NCBI GenBank assembly: GCA_025450095.1
Contig: JANWID010000050.1
Location: 1 to 16,325, forward strand
Source: Bacteroidia bacterium
GTDB taxonomy: Bacteria; Bacteroidota; Bacteroidia; AKYH767-A; OLB10
Direction: 5' to 3'
DNA length: 16,325 nucleotides
Below, piece after piece: positions 1-7,322 of this stretch. The stretch's first letter is position 1, and the number at the start of each line of letters is the position of its first letter. The notes beneath the pieces were generated by a model that was given only the letters and a program-made list of their open reading frames with translations, was not told the origin of the DNA and did not search any database. Position numbers and translations under genes: made by a program.

Positions 1-476
1 AAGGGTTTTATGCACAGGGAGGTATTGCAATTGCCAATGCTATGTCGTTTGCTGCAGCAAAGGGTCTGAATGATGACTACATGTCAGGGATATATTTATA
101 CCGGAATCCACAGACGTCCGGCGACAGTATCCGTTATTCCCGTTATTTCGCATGGGCCGACATCGAACGGTTAACCGCACAAAACAGGGCGGCGGGTACT
201 GCATTAAGCGATTATTTCCTGCAACTTGATATCGGTTATGTAACGTATGAAAATGCCGAACTCCTGCGTGCCAGGGCACTTGTTGAATATTCCGCAGTGC
301 AAAACGAAGGATTCACCGTGTTGATGCATGTGAAAGATAAAAATGGCGTTTCTATCCTCGATCCATTCTCAAGATACAATGCATCGGATCCGAATGATAA
401 AACTAACTATGTCGGGCGGACGCTGGAAGTTGCAAGCCCATGCCCTCCAAGATGCGGCATCATACGGAATCAGTAA
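1..476 (+). CDS. Unrecognised protein, 3' part of gene (5' end outside window)
   Basis: The frame is open from the first complete codon at position 3 to a TAA at 474-476, so the gene starts outside the window and about 157 codons are visible. An internal ATG at 42 exists, but the residues before it (GFYAQGGIAIANA) read as normal protein, so I treat the gene as 5'-truncated by the window edge. No signal peptide or membrane segment is visible in this part. The mix of helical, charged segments (for example AENAELLRAR-like stretches near 250-280) suggests a soluble domain. I do not recognise the family. The last ~20 residues (SPCPPRCGIIRNQ) are Pro/Cys/Arg-rich and unlike the rest. The +1 frame over the same DNA gives a more natural sequence (HALQDAASYGISNYVPLKVF), so the C-terminus may be frameshifted. 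The next gene begins 86 nt downstream on the same strand. Confidence 0.6.
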   Translation, partial: GFYAQGGIAIANAMSFAAAKGLNDDYMSGIYLYRNPQTSGDSIRYSRYFAWADIERLTAQNRAAGTALSDYFLQLDIGYVTYENAELLRARALVEYSAVQNEGFTVLMHVKDKNGVSILDPFSRYNASDPNDKTNYVGRTLEVASPCPPRCGIIRNQ

Positions 477-514
477 TTATGTGCCTTTAAAAGTGTTTTT
501 CATCAAACCGCAAA

Positions 515-543
515 TTTGTTATATGAGTAATTGTCTATTTTTA
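515..543 (+). promoter_or_regulatory. Possible Bacteroidota-type promoter for the signalling cassette
   Basis: TTTG at 515-518 resembles the -33 element and TATTTTTA at 536-543 matches TAnnTTTG except for the final G. The spacer is 17 nt, within the known range for Bacteroidota sigma factor promoters. The -7 element ends 19 nt before the ATG at 563. This is only a motif match in AT-rich DNA. Confidence 0.3.
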
Positions 544-562
544 TCGGGATTAACCGGTAATA

Positions 563-1234
563 ATGAAAGAGGTACTGCAATGGTTTCTGAGTGCGGAAAC
601 TTTTATTTACCCATGCCTGGTAGTCTTTGCCTGGCTGGTGTTTGTATTTGTTCGGCTTAATGCAAATGACCAATGGGCTGCAGTCACTATAATTTTCTAC
701 TGTATAACGGATCTTACCGGCTCGGTGATGGCTCATAATTCTGTTAATAATCTTTGGTTTTATAACCTGATGCTTTTCCCGCAGTTTTTGCTTATCACAG
801 TTACACTTACCATGAACCTGGAGAACCGTCTTCTAAGATGGATACTGCTATTCGGATTTGTTGCAATAATTCTATTGCACACCTTGAACTTATATTTTTA
901 CCAGGGGCTATATGAATTCGACAGTTTCAGTTACATTCCTGCAATGGCATGGATGGCAGTGTGTGCTTTTTTTTGTTTAAGAGACCAGGTACATGATATC
1001 GAATTTTCACCCTTCAGTAAATTCTTATCGTGGTTTGCACTTGCTGTGTTGATTGATAATGCAGGCTCAATGCCCATTTTATCGATTTTAGGCTGGTCAG
1101 CGTATATTCACACAGAGCAGGCTGCCCGGTTGATGGAAGTGGTTACAGTACTTTATGTTCTTTGGTATATGATTATTTTAAGTGGACTAATATGGACCAG
1201 GATTTTGCGCAGATCGGTTTCGCGTTATCAGTAA
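563..1234 (+). CDS. Seven-TM membrane protein, likely sensor partner of histidine kinase
   Basis: The 223-residue protein is almost entirely hydrophobic. I place TM segments near residues 14-31, 38-57, 64-84, 92-112, 123-139, 152-178 and 191-213, with a basic C-terminal tail (WTRILRRSVSRYQ) that should be cytoplasmic. The ATG at 563 is the only good start, because an in-frame TAA lies at 551-553. The 3' end overlaps the histidine kinase gene by 43 nt, which points to translational coupling. The kinase has one TM helix and no extracytoplasmic or PAS-like domain, so this protein is a natural candidate for the signal-receiving subunit. That role is inferred from context. I do not recognise a named family. 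It could also be an unrelated small transporter-like membrane protein. Confidence 0.8.
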   Translation: MKEVLQWFLSAETFIYPCLVVFAWLVFVFVRLNANDQWAAVTIIFYCITDLTGSVMAHNSVNNLWFYNLMLFPQFLLITVTLTMNLENRLLRWILLFGFVAIILLHTLNLYFYQGLYEFDSFSYIPAMAWMAVCAFFCLRDQVHDIEFSPFSKFLSWFALAVLIDNAGSMPILSILGWSAYIHTEQAARLMEVVTVLYVLWYMIILSGLIWTRILRRSVSRYQ

Positions 1235-1974
1235 TTACTATTGTAATAGTAATCCTGATTTTGTTGCTTGTAAACCTGATGTTAACGGGTCGTAACCGGC
1301 GTTTGAAGCATGATGCTGAAATGCTGAGGGTCCAGTATGATTTTAATGAGCAGATTTCTACCATTCGTATGGAGGTGGCGGAAGCTACACTCAATGATGT
1401 ATCCAGGGATCTGCATGATGAAGTGGGCCAGCTTTTAACTTTTTGCATTCTTCAGCTGGAGAATGTGGAAACGGCGCCATCTAACAAAAAAGAACCGATG
1501 CTTCTGGAAGTAAAAAAATCAGTACGTGACACACTTGATTCTGTAAGGAGTATTTCAAGGGGCATCAACACTGATTTTGTAAATAAAACCGGGCTGATGG
1601 AATCATTGCGGCAGCTTGTAGAACGTGCTTCACAACGCACATCGCGTAAAATTTCATTGCACGCAAATCCGGATTTCCGTATTAAGAATCCCAACTTCAA
1701 TGTGATTGTTTTCCGGATTATCAGGGAGTGCCTGACAAATGCAATCCGCCACGGGAATGCAAATGAAATATCCATTGCGCTTGATTCAAAAGATTTTGGT
1801 GCCGCAGTAACGATACTTGATAATGGTAATGGCTTTTCAACAGAAAACGGGCTCCATCCGGGTCAGGGCATTACCAGCATGCAGCATTATGCCCGGCTTA
1901 TGAAGGGGGATATGCGCTTTGGAAACCGTAGTGAAGGAGGAACGGAAATTATGCTTACCTTTCCAAATGTTTAA
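1192..1974 (+). CDS. Sensor-less NarL-type histidine kinase (HisKA_3 + HATPase_c)
   Basis: Predicted two-component kinase of the NarX/DesK-like class, about 260 residues from ATG 1192 (an ATG at 1162 would add ten residues). One TM helix spans about residues 10-31. A coiled linker follows, then the HisKA_3 dimerisation and phosphoacceptor helix with the motif RDLHDEVGQLL (His about residue 75). The HATPase_c domain shows the N box RECLTNAIRHG, G1 box DNGNGF (about 210-215) and G2 box GQGITSM, so catalysis looks intact. There is no periplasmic loop, PAS, GAF or TPR region, which is unusual because many Bacteroidota kinases of this class carry TPRs. The start overlaps the seven-TM gene by 43 nt, and the response regulator begins 11 nt after its stop. 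I prefer 1192 because MDQDFAQIGF leads directly into the TM helix and keeps the overlap smaller, but 1162 cannot be excluded. Confidence 0.9.
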   Translation: MDQDFAQIGFALSVITIVIVILILLLVNLMLTGRNRRLKHDAEMLRVQYDFNEQISTIRMEVAEATLNDVSRDLHDEVGQLLTFCILQLENVETAPSNKKEPMLLEVKKSVRDTLDSVRSISRGINTDFVNKTGLMESLRQLVERASQRTSRKISLHANPDFRIKNPNFNVIVFRIIRECLTNAIRHGNANEISIALDSKDFGAAVTILDNGNGFSTENGLHPGQGITSMQHYARLMKGDMRFGNRSEGGTEIMLTFPNV

Positions 1975-1985
1975 TTTGCAAGGGT

Positions 1986-2651
1986 ATGTCCGTCTCCATA
2001 GCGTTGGCCGATGATCATCAGCTGGTCAGAAAAGGCATCCGTTTATTGCTTGAGAATATCAGTGAATTCAATGTTGTAGCCGAAGCAGCTAATGGCCGCG
2101 AATTATTGGATATACTTTCGAACCTTTCCGTTCTTCCCGACCTGGTTCTTGTTGATGTAAATATGCCTGTCATGAACGGACAGGAAACGGTACAGGATCT
2201 TCGTTCACGTTATCCCGAACTTCGTATAGTAGCTCTGAGTATTTATAATCAGTTGCCGGTGATCCGTGAAATGATTCGCCTGGGAGCTAACGCTTATCTT
2301 TTTAAAGATTCCAGTCCGGAAATGTTCCGAAAAGTGCTTCACGAAGTGCATACAAAAGGTTTTTATTATGACCGGCAGGTTGTAGACAGCTTACTAATGC
2401 CGGAAGCACAGGAAAAAACAGCTGGTGGTGAAAGCAGGATGCAGAAAATGATCCAGGAGCTGACAGCGCGCGAAAGAGAATTCATATGCTATTGCTGCAG
2501 TGAATATACTTACAAGGAAATTGCAGATAAAATGGGTGTCAGTCAGCGTACAGTTGATGGCTACCGGGAAAATACTTTTGATAAGCTGAATGTTAAATCA
2601 CGCACTGGCATTGTGATGTTTGCTTTTCAGGCTGGGATTATGAAGCTTTAA
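1986..2651 (+). CDS. NarL/FixJ-family response regulator (REC + LuxR HTH)
   Basis: A 221-residue DNA-binding response regulator, the cognate partner of the kinase ending 11 nt upstream. The receiver domain (about 3-120) has the acidic pair D9-D10, phosphoacceptor D57 in LVLVDVNMPVMNG, and the conserved lysine K107 in LFKDSS, so all phosphorylation residues are present. A linker (about 135-155) leads to the LuxR-type helix-turn-helix (about 158-215), which shows LTAREREF, YKEIADKMGVSQRTVDGYRENTFDKLNVKSR split across the scanning and recognition helices. The length is typical of the family. Targets cannot be read from the sequence, but the palindrome at 2722-2739, just downstream, is a candidate site. 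The operon appears to end here, as the next gene starts 176 nt away. Confidence 0.95.
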   Translation: MSVSIALADDHQLVRKGIRLLLENISEFNVVAEAANGRELLDILSNLSVLPDLVLVDVNMPVMNGQETVQDLRSRYPELRIVALSIYNQLPVIREMIRLGANAYLFKDSSPEMFRKVLHEVHTKGFYYDRQVVDSLLMPEAQEKTAGGESRMQKMIQELTAREREFICYCCSEYTYKEIADKMGVSQRTVDGYRENTFDKLNVKSRTGIVMFAFQAGIMKL

Positions 2652-2721
2652 TGAGTGAAAGATGACACCTGTTGAATTAATATTGCATTTTGTAATTAGC
2701 AAAACAAGAACAGAGGTATTC

Positions 2722-2739
2722 AAATTAAACGTTTAATTT
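2722..2739. promoter_or_regulatory. 18-bp perfect palindrome, candidate operator
   Basis: AAATTAAACGTTTAATTT is its own reverse complement over 18 bp, with no spacer. It sits 70 nt after the response regulator stop and 45 nt upstream of the TAnnTTTG element at 2785. A dimeric HTH regulator such as the adjacent NarL-type protein could bind such a site. AT richness raises the background chance of palindromes, but 18 bp with no mismatch is still notable. Confidence 0.45.
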
Positions 2740-2784
2740 CATTTTACTGGATAAAAATCTCAACTTTTTTTTAAGTTTACACTA

Positions 2785-2792
2785 TAATTTTG
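2785..2792 (+). promoter_or_regulatory. Bacteroidota -7 element (TAnnTTTG)
   Basis: TAATTTTG matches the -7 consensus exactly and lies 35 nt before the ATG at 2828. The expected -33 position is in a T-rich run (about 2766-2774) without a clear TTG, so only half of the promoter is well supported. Confidence 0.5.
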
Positions 2793-2827
2793 CTTTTTAT
2801 TAAATCAAACTTTTAAAACTTTTTATC

Positions 2828-3388
2828 ATGGGTATTACAATTCACTATTCAGGAATTTTCCGTAATGACCGTTCCTTATCTGAAATGATTGAAGAAGCTA
2901 CAGCATTTGCAGAATCGGAAGGCTGGAAAGCAGATAAACAATTAAGTGAATTCAATAATGGATCTTCGGATGGAGATCCTGATAACAGATCACTGTTTGG
3001 TGTACTATTGCATCCCCCGGAATGTGAAACTGTTTTTCTTTGTTTTGAAGCTAACAGGAAACTGGGTTATTATTTTGATTTTAGTGATTGCATTACAGAA
3101 ACCTGGATTCCAGATAATGGGCCCGATGGTGGACATTGGGAACGCGATGAGTCAACAAATGAAAACGAAACTTCCTGGTTTGTACATACCAAAACACAAT
3201 ACGCAGGTTCTGCAGTTCACAGGAAAGTCGTTCAGCTTCTCCGAATTGTTTCTGAAAAGTATTTAACAGAATTTAACTGTGAAGATGAAACTGGTTACTG
3301 GCAGCATGGTGATGAATCAGAGCTGATGAAGCGGTTTGGTGAAATTCCTGATGAAGTAATTCCAGGAAAAAAATGGAATGATAATTAA
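2828..3388 (+). CDS. Small acidic hypothetical protein
   Basis: A 186-residue soluble protein, strongly acidic, with no signal peptide or TM helix. It opens with MGITIHYSG. A helical stretch (about 17-32) follows, then a beta-rich central part with an ETVFLCFEANRKLGYYFDF segment, and the C-terminal part has TKTQYAG (about 121-127), an amphipathic helix HRKVVQLLRIVSEKY (131-145), and DETGYWQHGDESELMKRFGEI. From memory, the order TKTQ, His-rich helix, Y, then DE-G-YW-x-GD-x-L-x-x-F recurs in scattered uncharacterised bacterial proteins. I cannot name the family or its function. It is preceded by a -7 element and an 18-bp palindrome and followed, 49 nt later, by the ORF6N gene on the same strand, so the two may be co-transcribed. 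Confidence 0.75.
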   Translation: MGITIHYSGIFRNDRSLSEMIEEATAFAESEGWKADKQLSEFNNGSSDGDPDNRSLFGVLLHPPECETVFLCFEANRKLGYYFDFSDCITETWIPDNGPDGGHWERDESTNENETSWFVHTKTQYAGSAVHRKVVQLLRIVSEKYLTEFNCEDETGYWQHGDESELMKRFGEIPDEVIPGKKWNDN

Positions 3389-3437
3389 TTAAGATGATGG
3401 TTTTTTTGAAATCATTCGTAAACCGTTCTTTATAAAA

Positions 3438-3950
3438 ATGGATATCAGCGATATCGAACTTTTTTCAAAAATAGTATTAATAAGAGGTCAGAAGGTTTTA
3501 TTAGATGAAGACCTGGCAAATTTATATGGCGTTAAAACCAAGGTGCTGAACCAGGCAATAAGAAGAAATATTGAAAGATTTCCAGCTGATTTCATGTTTC
3601 AATTAACTGATAATGAGTATGGTAATTTGAGGTCACAAATTGTGACCTCAAATCGTGGCGGACGTAAATACCTGCCATTTGCTTTTACTGAACAAGGCGT
3701 AGCAATGCTTTCCAGCGTGCTTCGTTCAAAAACAGCAATTGCAGTAAATATTCAGATCATGCGTGTTTTTGTGAGTATGCGAAAGGCATTGCTTGATTAT
3801 TCGGAAATCCTGGAAAAAATTGAATCGCTGGAAAAATCACAATTGGACCAGGATGATTTGATTGGTCGAATCTATTCTCTCATTAAAGAATTACTGGAAC
3901 CTGTTTATAAAGACCGACCGACTATAGGATTCAAGATACATTATGATTAA
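3438..3950 (+). CDS. ORF6N-domain DNA-binding protein
   Basis: A 170-residue protein. Residues about 8-93 match the ORF6N domain (phage antirepressor-associated, KilA-N-like): VLLDEDLANLYGV, a helical LNQAIRRNIERFP, DFMFQLT, then NLRSQIVTSN and GGRKYLPFAFTEQGVAMLS. A long helix (about 95-150), probably coiled-coil, follows and would serve dimerisation. The family is known from phage Rep/antirepressor proteins and is common as single genes in Bacteroidota chromosomes. Its cellular role is not established. The ATG at 3438 gives the usual N-terminus (DIELFSKIVLIRGQKV). No phage genes surround it, so it is either a domesticated element or a small mobile unit with the preceding gene. The codons for residues 63-72 form a 29-bp inverted repeat (separate entry). 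Confidence 0.9.
   Translation: MDISDIELFSKIVLIRGQKVLLDEDLANLYGVKTKVLNQAIRRNIERFPADFMFQLTDNEYGNLRSQIVTSNRGGRKYLPFAFTEQGVAMLSSVLRSKTAIAVNIQIMRVFVSMRKALLDYSEILEKIESLEKSQLDQDDLIGRIYSLIKELLEPVYKDRPTIGFKIHYD
3625..3653. repeat. 29-bp inverted repeat inside the ORF6N gene
   Basis: Two perfect 14-bp arms (ATTTGAGGTCACAA at 3625-3638 and its reverse complement at 3640-3653) are separated by one base. The repeat lies in frame over NLRSQIVTSN, one of the best conserved strings of the ORF6N domain. The structure is directly visible. Whether it is an operator, an mRNA hairpin or a recombination site is unknown. Confidence 0.9.
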
Positions 3951-4097
3951 TCCAGGTTGATTCAGGAATCTTTCAAATTCTCAAAGAGATTTTGGAATCC
4001 GGGCAACAAAAACTGGAATTCAGCCGTCTGTTTAATTAATACTGTTCTTTACCGTTAAGAAGAAGTCATTTTAGTCTAATCTCAAATTTCAATATCT
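3951..4097. other. Intergenic stretch before the SprB-repeat gene
   Basis: These 147 nt separate the ORF6N gene from the large secreted-protein gene. I see no TAnnTTTG match, no convincing terminator and no small ORF with a sensible product. The promoter of the next gene must lie here or further upstream, but I cannot point to it. Confidence 0.4.
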
Positions 4098-7000
4098 ATG
4101 AAAAAAATCGTGCAACTTTTAATGATAATAACGATCATGCTTTTGAATACTTTAGAAACGAATGCTCAAAACGTAACCATTACAGCACTTGCCCCTGTTT
4201 GTAACGGAGATGGAATTCTGGTTGCTTCGCATAGTATACCAGGAGGTACTTTTCTCTATAGATGGTGGACAAACGAAGGGGTGGTAACTCACATGACTAC
4301 CGATTTAACAGACACACTATTTAATTTCAAAGGAGGATCAGTATATTTAGATCTGAACATGAACGGAGCTTTTGTCGATTGGGGTGCAGGAGTTTTTAAT
4401 TTCCCTTTTAATATAGCGCAAACCGTTGTAGCCGATACGTGCCCCTTTCAAACCGGATCCATTTCACTGGCGTTAACAGGAGGGATTGCTCCCATAAATT
4501 ACAGTTGGACTTTTAACGGGCTCCCTTTCGGGGGAAATACCGCTGCGTTGAGTAATTTGTCAGCAGGTGTTTATGATTGCCTGATATCCGATGCGGCAGG
4601 ATGCCAGATGTACCTGAGCGAAACCTATATGGATACCTCATTTAGTATGAACGTTCCTTCCGTAAATAATCTGAATTTAACATTCAACGCTACTCCTGCC
4701 AATTGCACGAATGGTACTGCTACCGTAAATGTAACCGGAGGTCAGGCGCCTTATTCATACTTGTGGAGTAACGGGCAAACAACACAAACTGCAACCGGAC
4801 TGACTCCAAATGTTTTTTTTACAGTAATAGTAACCGATGCAAACGGGTGCATCAGTCAGGACGGTGAATGGATTACTTCCAATATAAATATTGCGGTAAA
4901 CACCAGTACCACTCCTGCTCATTGTACTTTCAGCGACGGAGCTATAACCGTTATTCCCACAGGTGGAACCGGACCTTACAGTTACCTGTGGAATACCGCA
5001 GCTGTTACACCGACAATTTCTAATCTTCCGGAAGGACAATATGCAGTAACCGTTAGTGACGTCAATGGATGCGTTGCTGTCGAGAACATTTATATAATTG
5101 CACTCACCCCGGTAAATGTAACTTTTAACACCACACCTACGCAATGTCTTGGAGCTACGGGTTCCGCAACAGCGATTCCATTTGGCGGTATAACGCCATA
5201 TACTTATGAATGGTACACCACACCTGTACAGAACACTGCAACCGCAACATCGCTCGCTCACGGATCTTACAATTTCAAAGTGACCGATTCACAGGGATGT
5301 ATTCGCACTGGTATGATAACAGTGCTTCAAAACACAACTTTAGCGTTGAGTATTAATTCTACTCCAACTACCTGTACTCAAAACAATGGCACCGCAACCA
5401 TGACCGCAACCGGTGGATCGCCACCTTATAGTTATTTGTGGAGTAACGGACAGACATCAGCTGCTATTTCAAATCTCCCGATATCCTTCAATTATGGTAC
5501 CGTAACGGATGCACTTGGTTGTTATATTACCGGTTGTGAAGGAATCACATACAATTCAACACTCAATTTTTCATTGGCGCCACAGGCTGCCTCCTGCCTG
5601 TATACTCCCGATGGTAGTATTTCTGTAAACATATTCAGTGGCACACCTCCTTATACATATATATGGTCGAACCTACAAACAACACCTTCAATAAGTGGCC
5701 TGCTGCCTGGTCATTACTGGGTACAGATTTCTGATGCCAATGGATGTCTCCATTATGAAGACATAACTTTAGGTTATAATTCCATCAATCCATGCACTGC
5801 AGTTTTAGAGGGCTTTGTTTATATTGACATGAATAATGATTGTGTTCATTCTGCAGGCGAACCAGGAATGGAAAATATTCCCATTCATTGCAGTACAATC
5901 AATGAAACATATTTCACCGATGGTTCCGGACATTATTCTTTTCTTGTTCCGGCCGGTACAATTACACTTCAACAACTTCCATTACCTTACCGTTATCAGA
6001 CTTGTCCGATATCGAATCCATTCACCGTAAATATTCCGACCACGGGAATTACAGTTCTTCAAAATATTGGTGACACGGTTGACTGGGTGAATGACTTAAC
6101 CGTGGGTATATGGAATTACTGTTCCGTGCCATTGGTAGGAAGCAACTTTATTCATAAGGTCGTGGAACTTAACCTCGGTACACAGTCACTCGCATCATCC
6201 AATCAATACGATTACGATTCACAAACACCATATGCTTTTGCTACGCTTTCTCCTTCAACATTTAATCCGGGGATTAGTCGCGCAACCTGGGATGATCCGC
6301 TTTTTCTTCCACTAAATGAAACAGAATATAATGTTACGCACTCCGTTCCGGTCACTGTTCCTATTAATACACAGATTTATTTTACCGATACTATATTTCC
6401 GGTTTCAGGTGATACCACATGGTGGGATAATAATTTGTTAAGGATTGAAACGGTTGTTGGGTCATACGATCCCAATTATAAGGAAGTGACTCCACGTGGT
6501 ACAGGTCCACAGGGATATATTTCACCTGCCGATTCGGTACTGGAATACGTAATCCACTTTCAGAATCTCGGTAATTATTTTGCAGAAAATATCCGCGTCA
6601 CCGATTTGCTCGACAGCGATCTGGATCCACTGAGCCTACGGATAATTTATGCCACACACACTTGTTATACACACATTAATGCTGCCGGAGAAGTTGAATT
6701 CAATTTTCCAAACATTTATTTACCTGCGGCAGCTGATGATTCCATTGAAAGTAATGGATTTGTTGTATTCACCATTCACCTGAAACCAAACCTTGCTGAT
6801 GGGACACAAATTGAAAATATGGCAAACATATTTTTTGATCACAACCCTCCTGTTCCTACCAATACTACGCTGAATACTATTCTTATCACCGGTATCGAAG
6901 AAATGAATTTACTTTCTTCCGTTTCTGTTTTCCCAAATCCAAATAACGGATCTTTCTCCGTTTATTTCCCGGATGAAATTCAGGGGATAGTAAATTTACA

Positions 7001-7160
7001 ACTGATGAATATGACTGGTCAGCTGGTTTATGAAAGAGAAGAACTTGTTTCCGGAAAAAACCTGGTTTATATCGACCAACAGAACCTGGCACCTGGAATT
7101 TATTTCCTGCAGACGGAATGTAACGGATCAAGAAAAAATATGAAGGTAGTTGTGAAATAA
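4098..7160 (+). CDS. Secreted T9SS cargo protein with SprB-like repeats
   Basis: A 1020-residue exported protein. A Sec signal peptide covers residues 1-24 (MKK, hydrophobic core, TNAQ cleavage site). Residues about 115-551 hold six SprB-like repeats of the form GG..PYSYLWSNGQTT...L..G.Y.V.VTDANGC, with paired Cys. Residues 570-625 (EGFVYIDMNNDC..AGEPGMENIPI) look like an SdrD-B or carboxypeptidase-regulatory-like beta sandwich. Residues about 788-928 (SYDPNYKEVTPRG, VIHFQNLGNYFAENIRVTD, FFDHNPPVPTNTT) match the conserved domain common just before sorting signals in Bacteroidota surface proteins. Residues about 943-1020 form the T9SS type A sorting domain (VFPNPNNGSFSV...APGIYFLQT...KMVVK-like end). 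The protein is predicted to be translocated across the outer membrane and anchored or released at the surface, with an adhesin-like role (inferred). Much smaller than SprB itself. The gene stands alone and is followed by a strong hairpin. Confidence 0.93.
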   Translation: MKKIVQLLMIITIMLLNTLETNAQNVTITALAPVCNGDGILVASHSIPGGTFLYRWWTNEGVVTHMTTDLTDTLFNFKGGSVYLDLNMNGAFVDWGAGVFNFPFNIAQTVVADTCPFQTGSISLALTGGIAPINYSWTFNGLPFGGNTAALSNLSAGVYDCLISDAAGCQMYLSETYMDTSFSMNVPSVNNLNLTFNATPANCTNGTATVNVTGGQAPYSYLWSNGQTTQTATGLTPNVFFTVIVTDANGCISQDGEWITSNINIAVNTSTTPAHCTFSDGAITVIPTGGTGPYSYLWNTAAVTPTISNLPEGQYAVTVSDVNGCVAVENIYIIALTPVNVTFNTTPTQCLGATGSATAIPFGGITPYTYEWYTTPVQNTATATSLAHGSYNFKVTDSQGCIRTGMITVLQNTTLALSINSTPTTCTQNNGTATMTATGGSPPYSYLWSNGQTSAAISNLPISFNYGTVTDALGCYITGCEGITYNSTLNFSLAPQAASCLYTPDGSISVNIFSGTPPYTYIWSNLQTTPSISGLLPGHYWVQISDANGCLHYEDITLGYNSINPCTAVLEGFVYIDMNNDCVHSAGEPGMENIPIHCSTINETYFTDGSGHYSFLVPAGTITLQQLPLPYRYQTCPISNPFTVNIPTTGITVLQNIGDTVDWVNDLTVGIWNYCSVPLVGSNFIHKVVELNLGTQSLASSNQYDYDSQTPYAFATLSPSTFNPGISRATWDDPLFLPLNETEYNVTHSVPVTVPINTQIYFTDTIFPVSGDTTWWDNNLLRIETVVGSYDPNYKEVTPRGTGPQGYISPADSVLEYVIHFQNLGNYFAENIRVTDLLDSDLDPLSLRIIYATHTCYTHINAAGEVEFNFPNIYLPAAADDSIESNGFVVFTIHLKPNLADGTQIENMANIFFDHNPPVPTNTTLNTILITGIEEMNLLSSVSVFPNPNNGSFSVYFPDEIQGIVNLQLMNMTGQLVYEREELVSGKNLVYIDQQNLAPGIYFLQTECNGSRKNMKVVVK
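4440..5750 (+). repeat. Six SprB-like protein repeats, period about 75 codons
   Basis: The repeats lie at residues about 115-170, 203-252, 275-326, 350-402, 426-476 and 500-551 of the secreted protein. The core PYSYLW or PYTYxW and the closing DxxGC recur in each, and the second and fifth copies are closest (both YSYLWSNGQT). The DNA has diverged, so this is an old duplication rather than a recent expansion. The long antisense reading frame over 4755-5261 is a by-product of this repetitive composition. Confidence 0.88.
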
Positions 7161-7173
7161 TCTTTTTCAGTAT

Positions 7174-7230
7174 ATAATAGTACGGACAGCAGCATGCTGT
7201 CCGTACTATTATGTGTAGATTTTTTTTGTA
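7174..7230 (+). terminator. Strong intrinsic terminator
   Basis: A perfect 18-bp stem (ATAATAGTACGGACAGCA at 7174-7191 and its complement at 7195-7212) with a 3-nt loop. An eight-T run starts 7 nt after the stem (7220-7227). It begins 13 nt after the stop of the SprB-repeat gene. The neighbouring gene is convergent, but the minus-strand side lacks a T-run, so it mainly serves the plus strand. Confidence 0.85.
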
Positions 7231-7322
7231 GCGTTGATCTCGTTCCTTTTATAGTCAAATCCCGCTTCATCTTGTTGTTATTTTCGCTACGACCGGGAAA
7301 CATTTCAACAAATTTTCCAGTA

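Noticed and set aside
343..660. 105-codon plus-strand frame as a separate gene
   Set aside because: It overlaps the first gene and the seven-TM gene by about 100 nt each. Only its middle part looks like protein, so I treat it as evidence for a possible frameshift, not a gene.
2660..2715. Terminator after the response regulator
   Set aside because: The best stem (TTTTG/CAAAA around 2685-2705) is 5 bp of A/T-rich pairs with no T-run. Not convincing.
3438..3950. Prophage around the ORF6N gene
   Set aside because: No integrase, terminase, portal or other phage gene is present nearby, and the ORF6N domain is also common in ordinary chromosomal genes.
4755..5261. 168-codon antisense frame inside the SprB-repeat gene
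   Set aside because: Cys/Arg-rich translation typical of the reverse strand of a repetitive coding region. The forward frame is clearly the gene.
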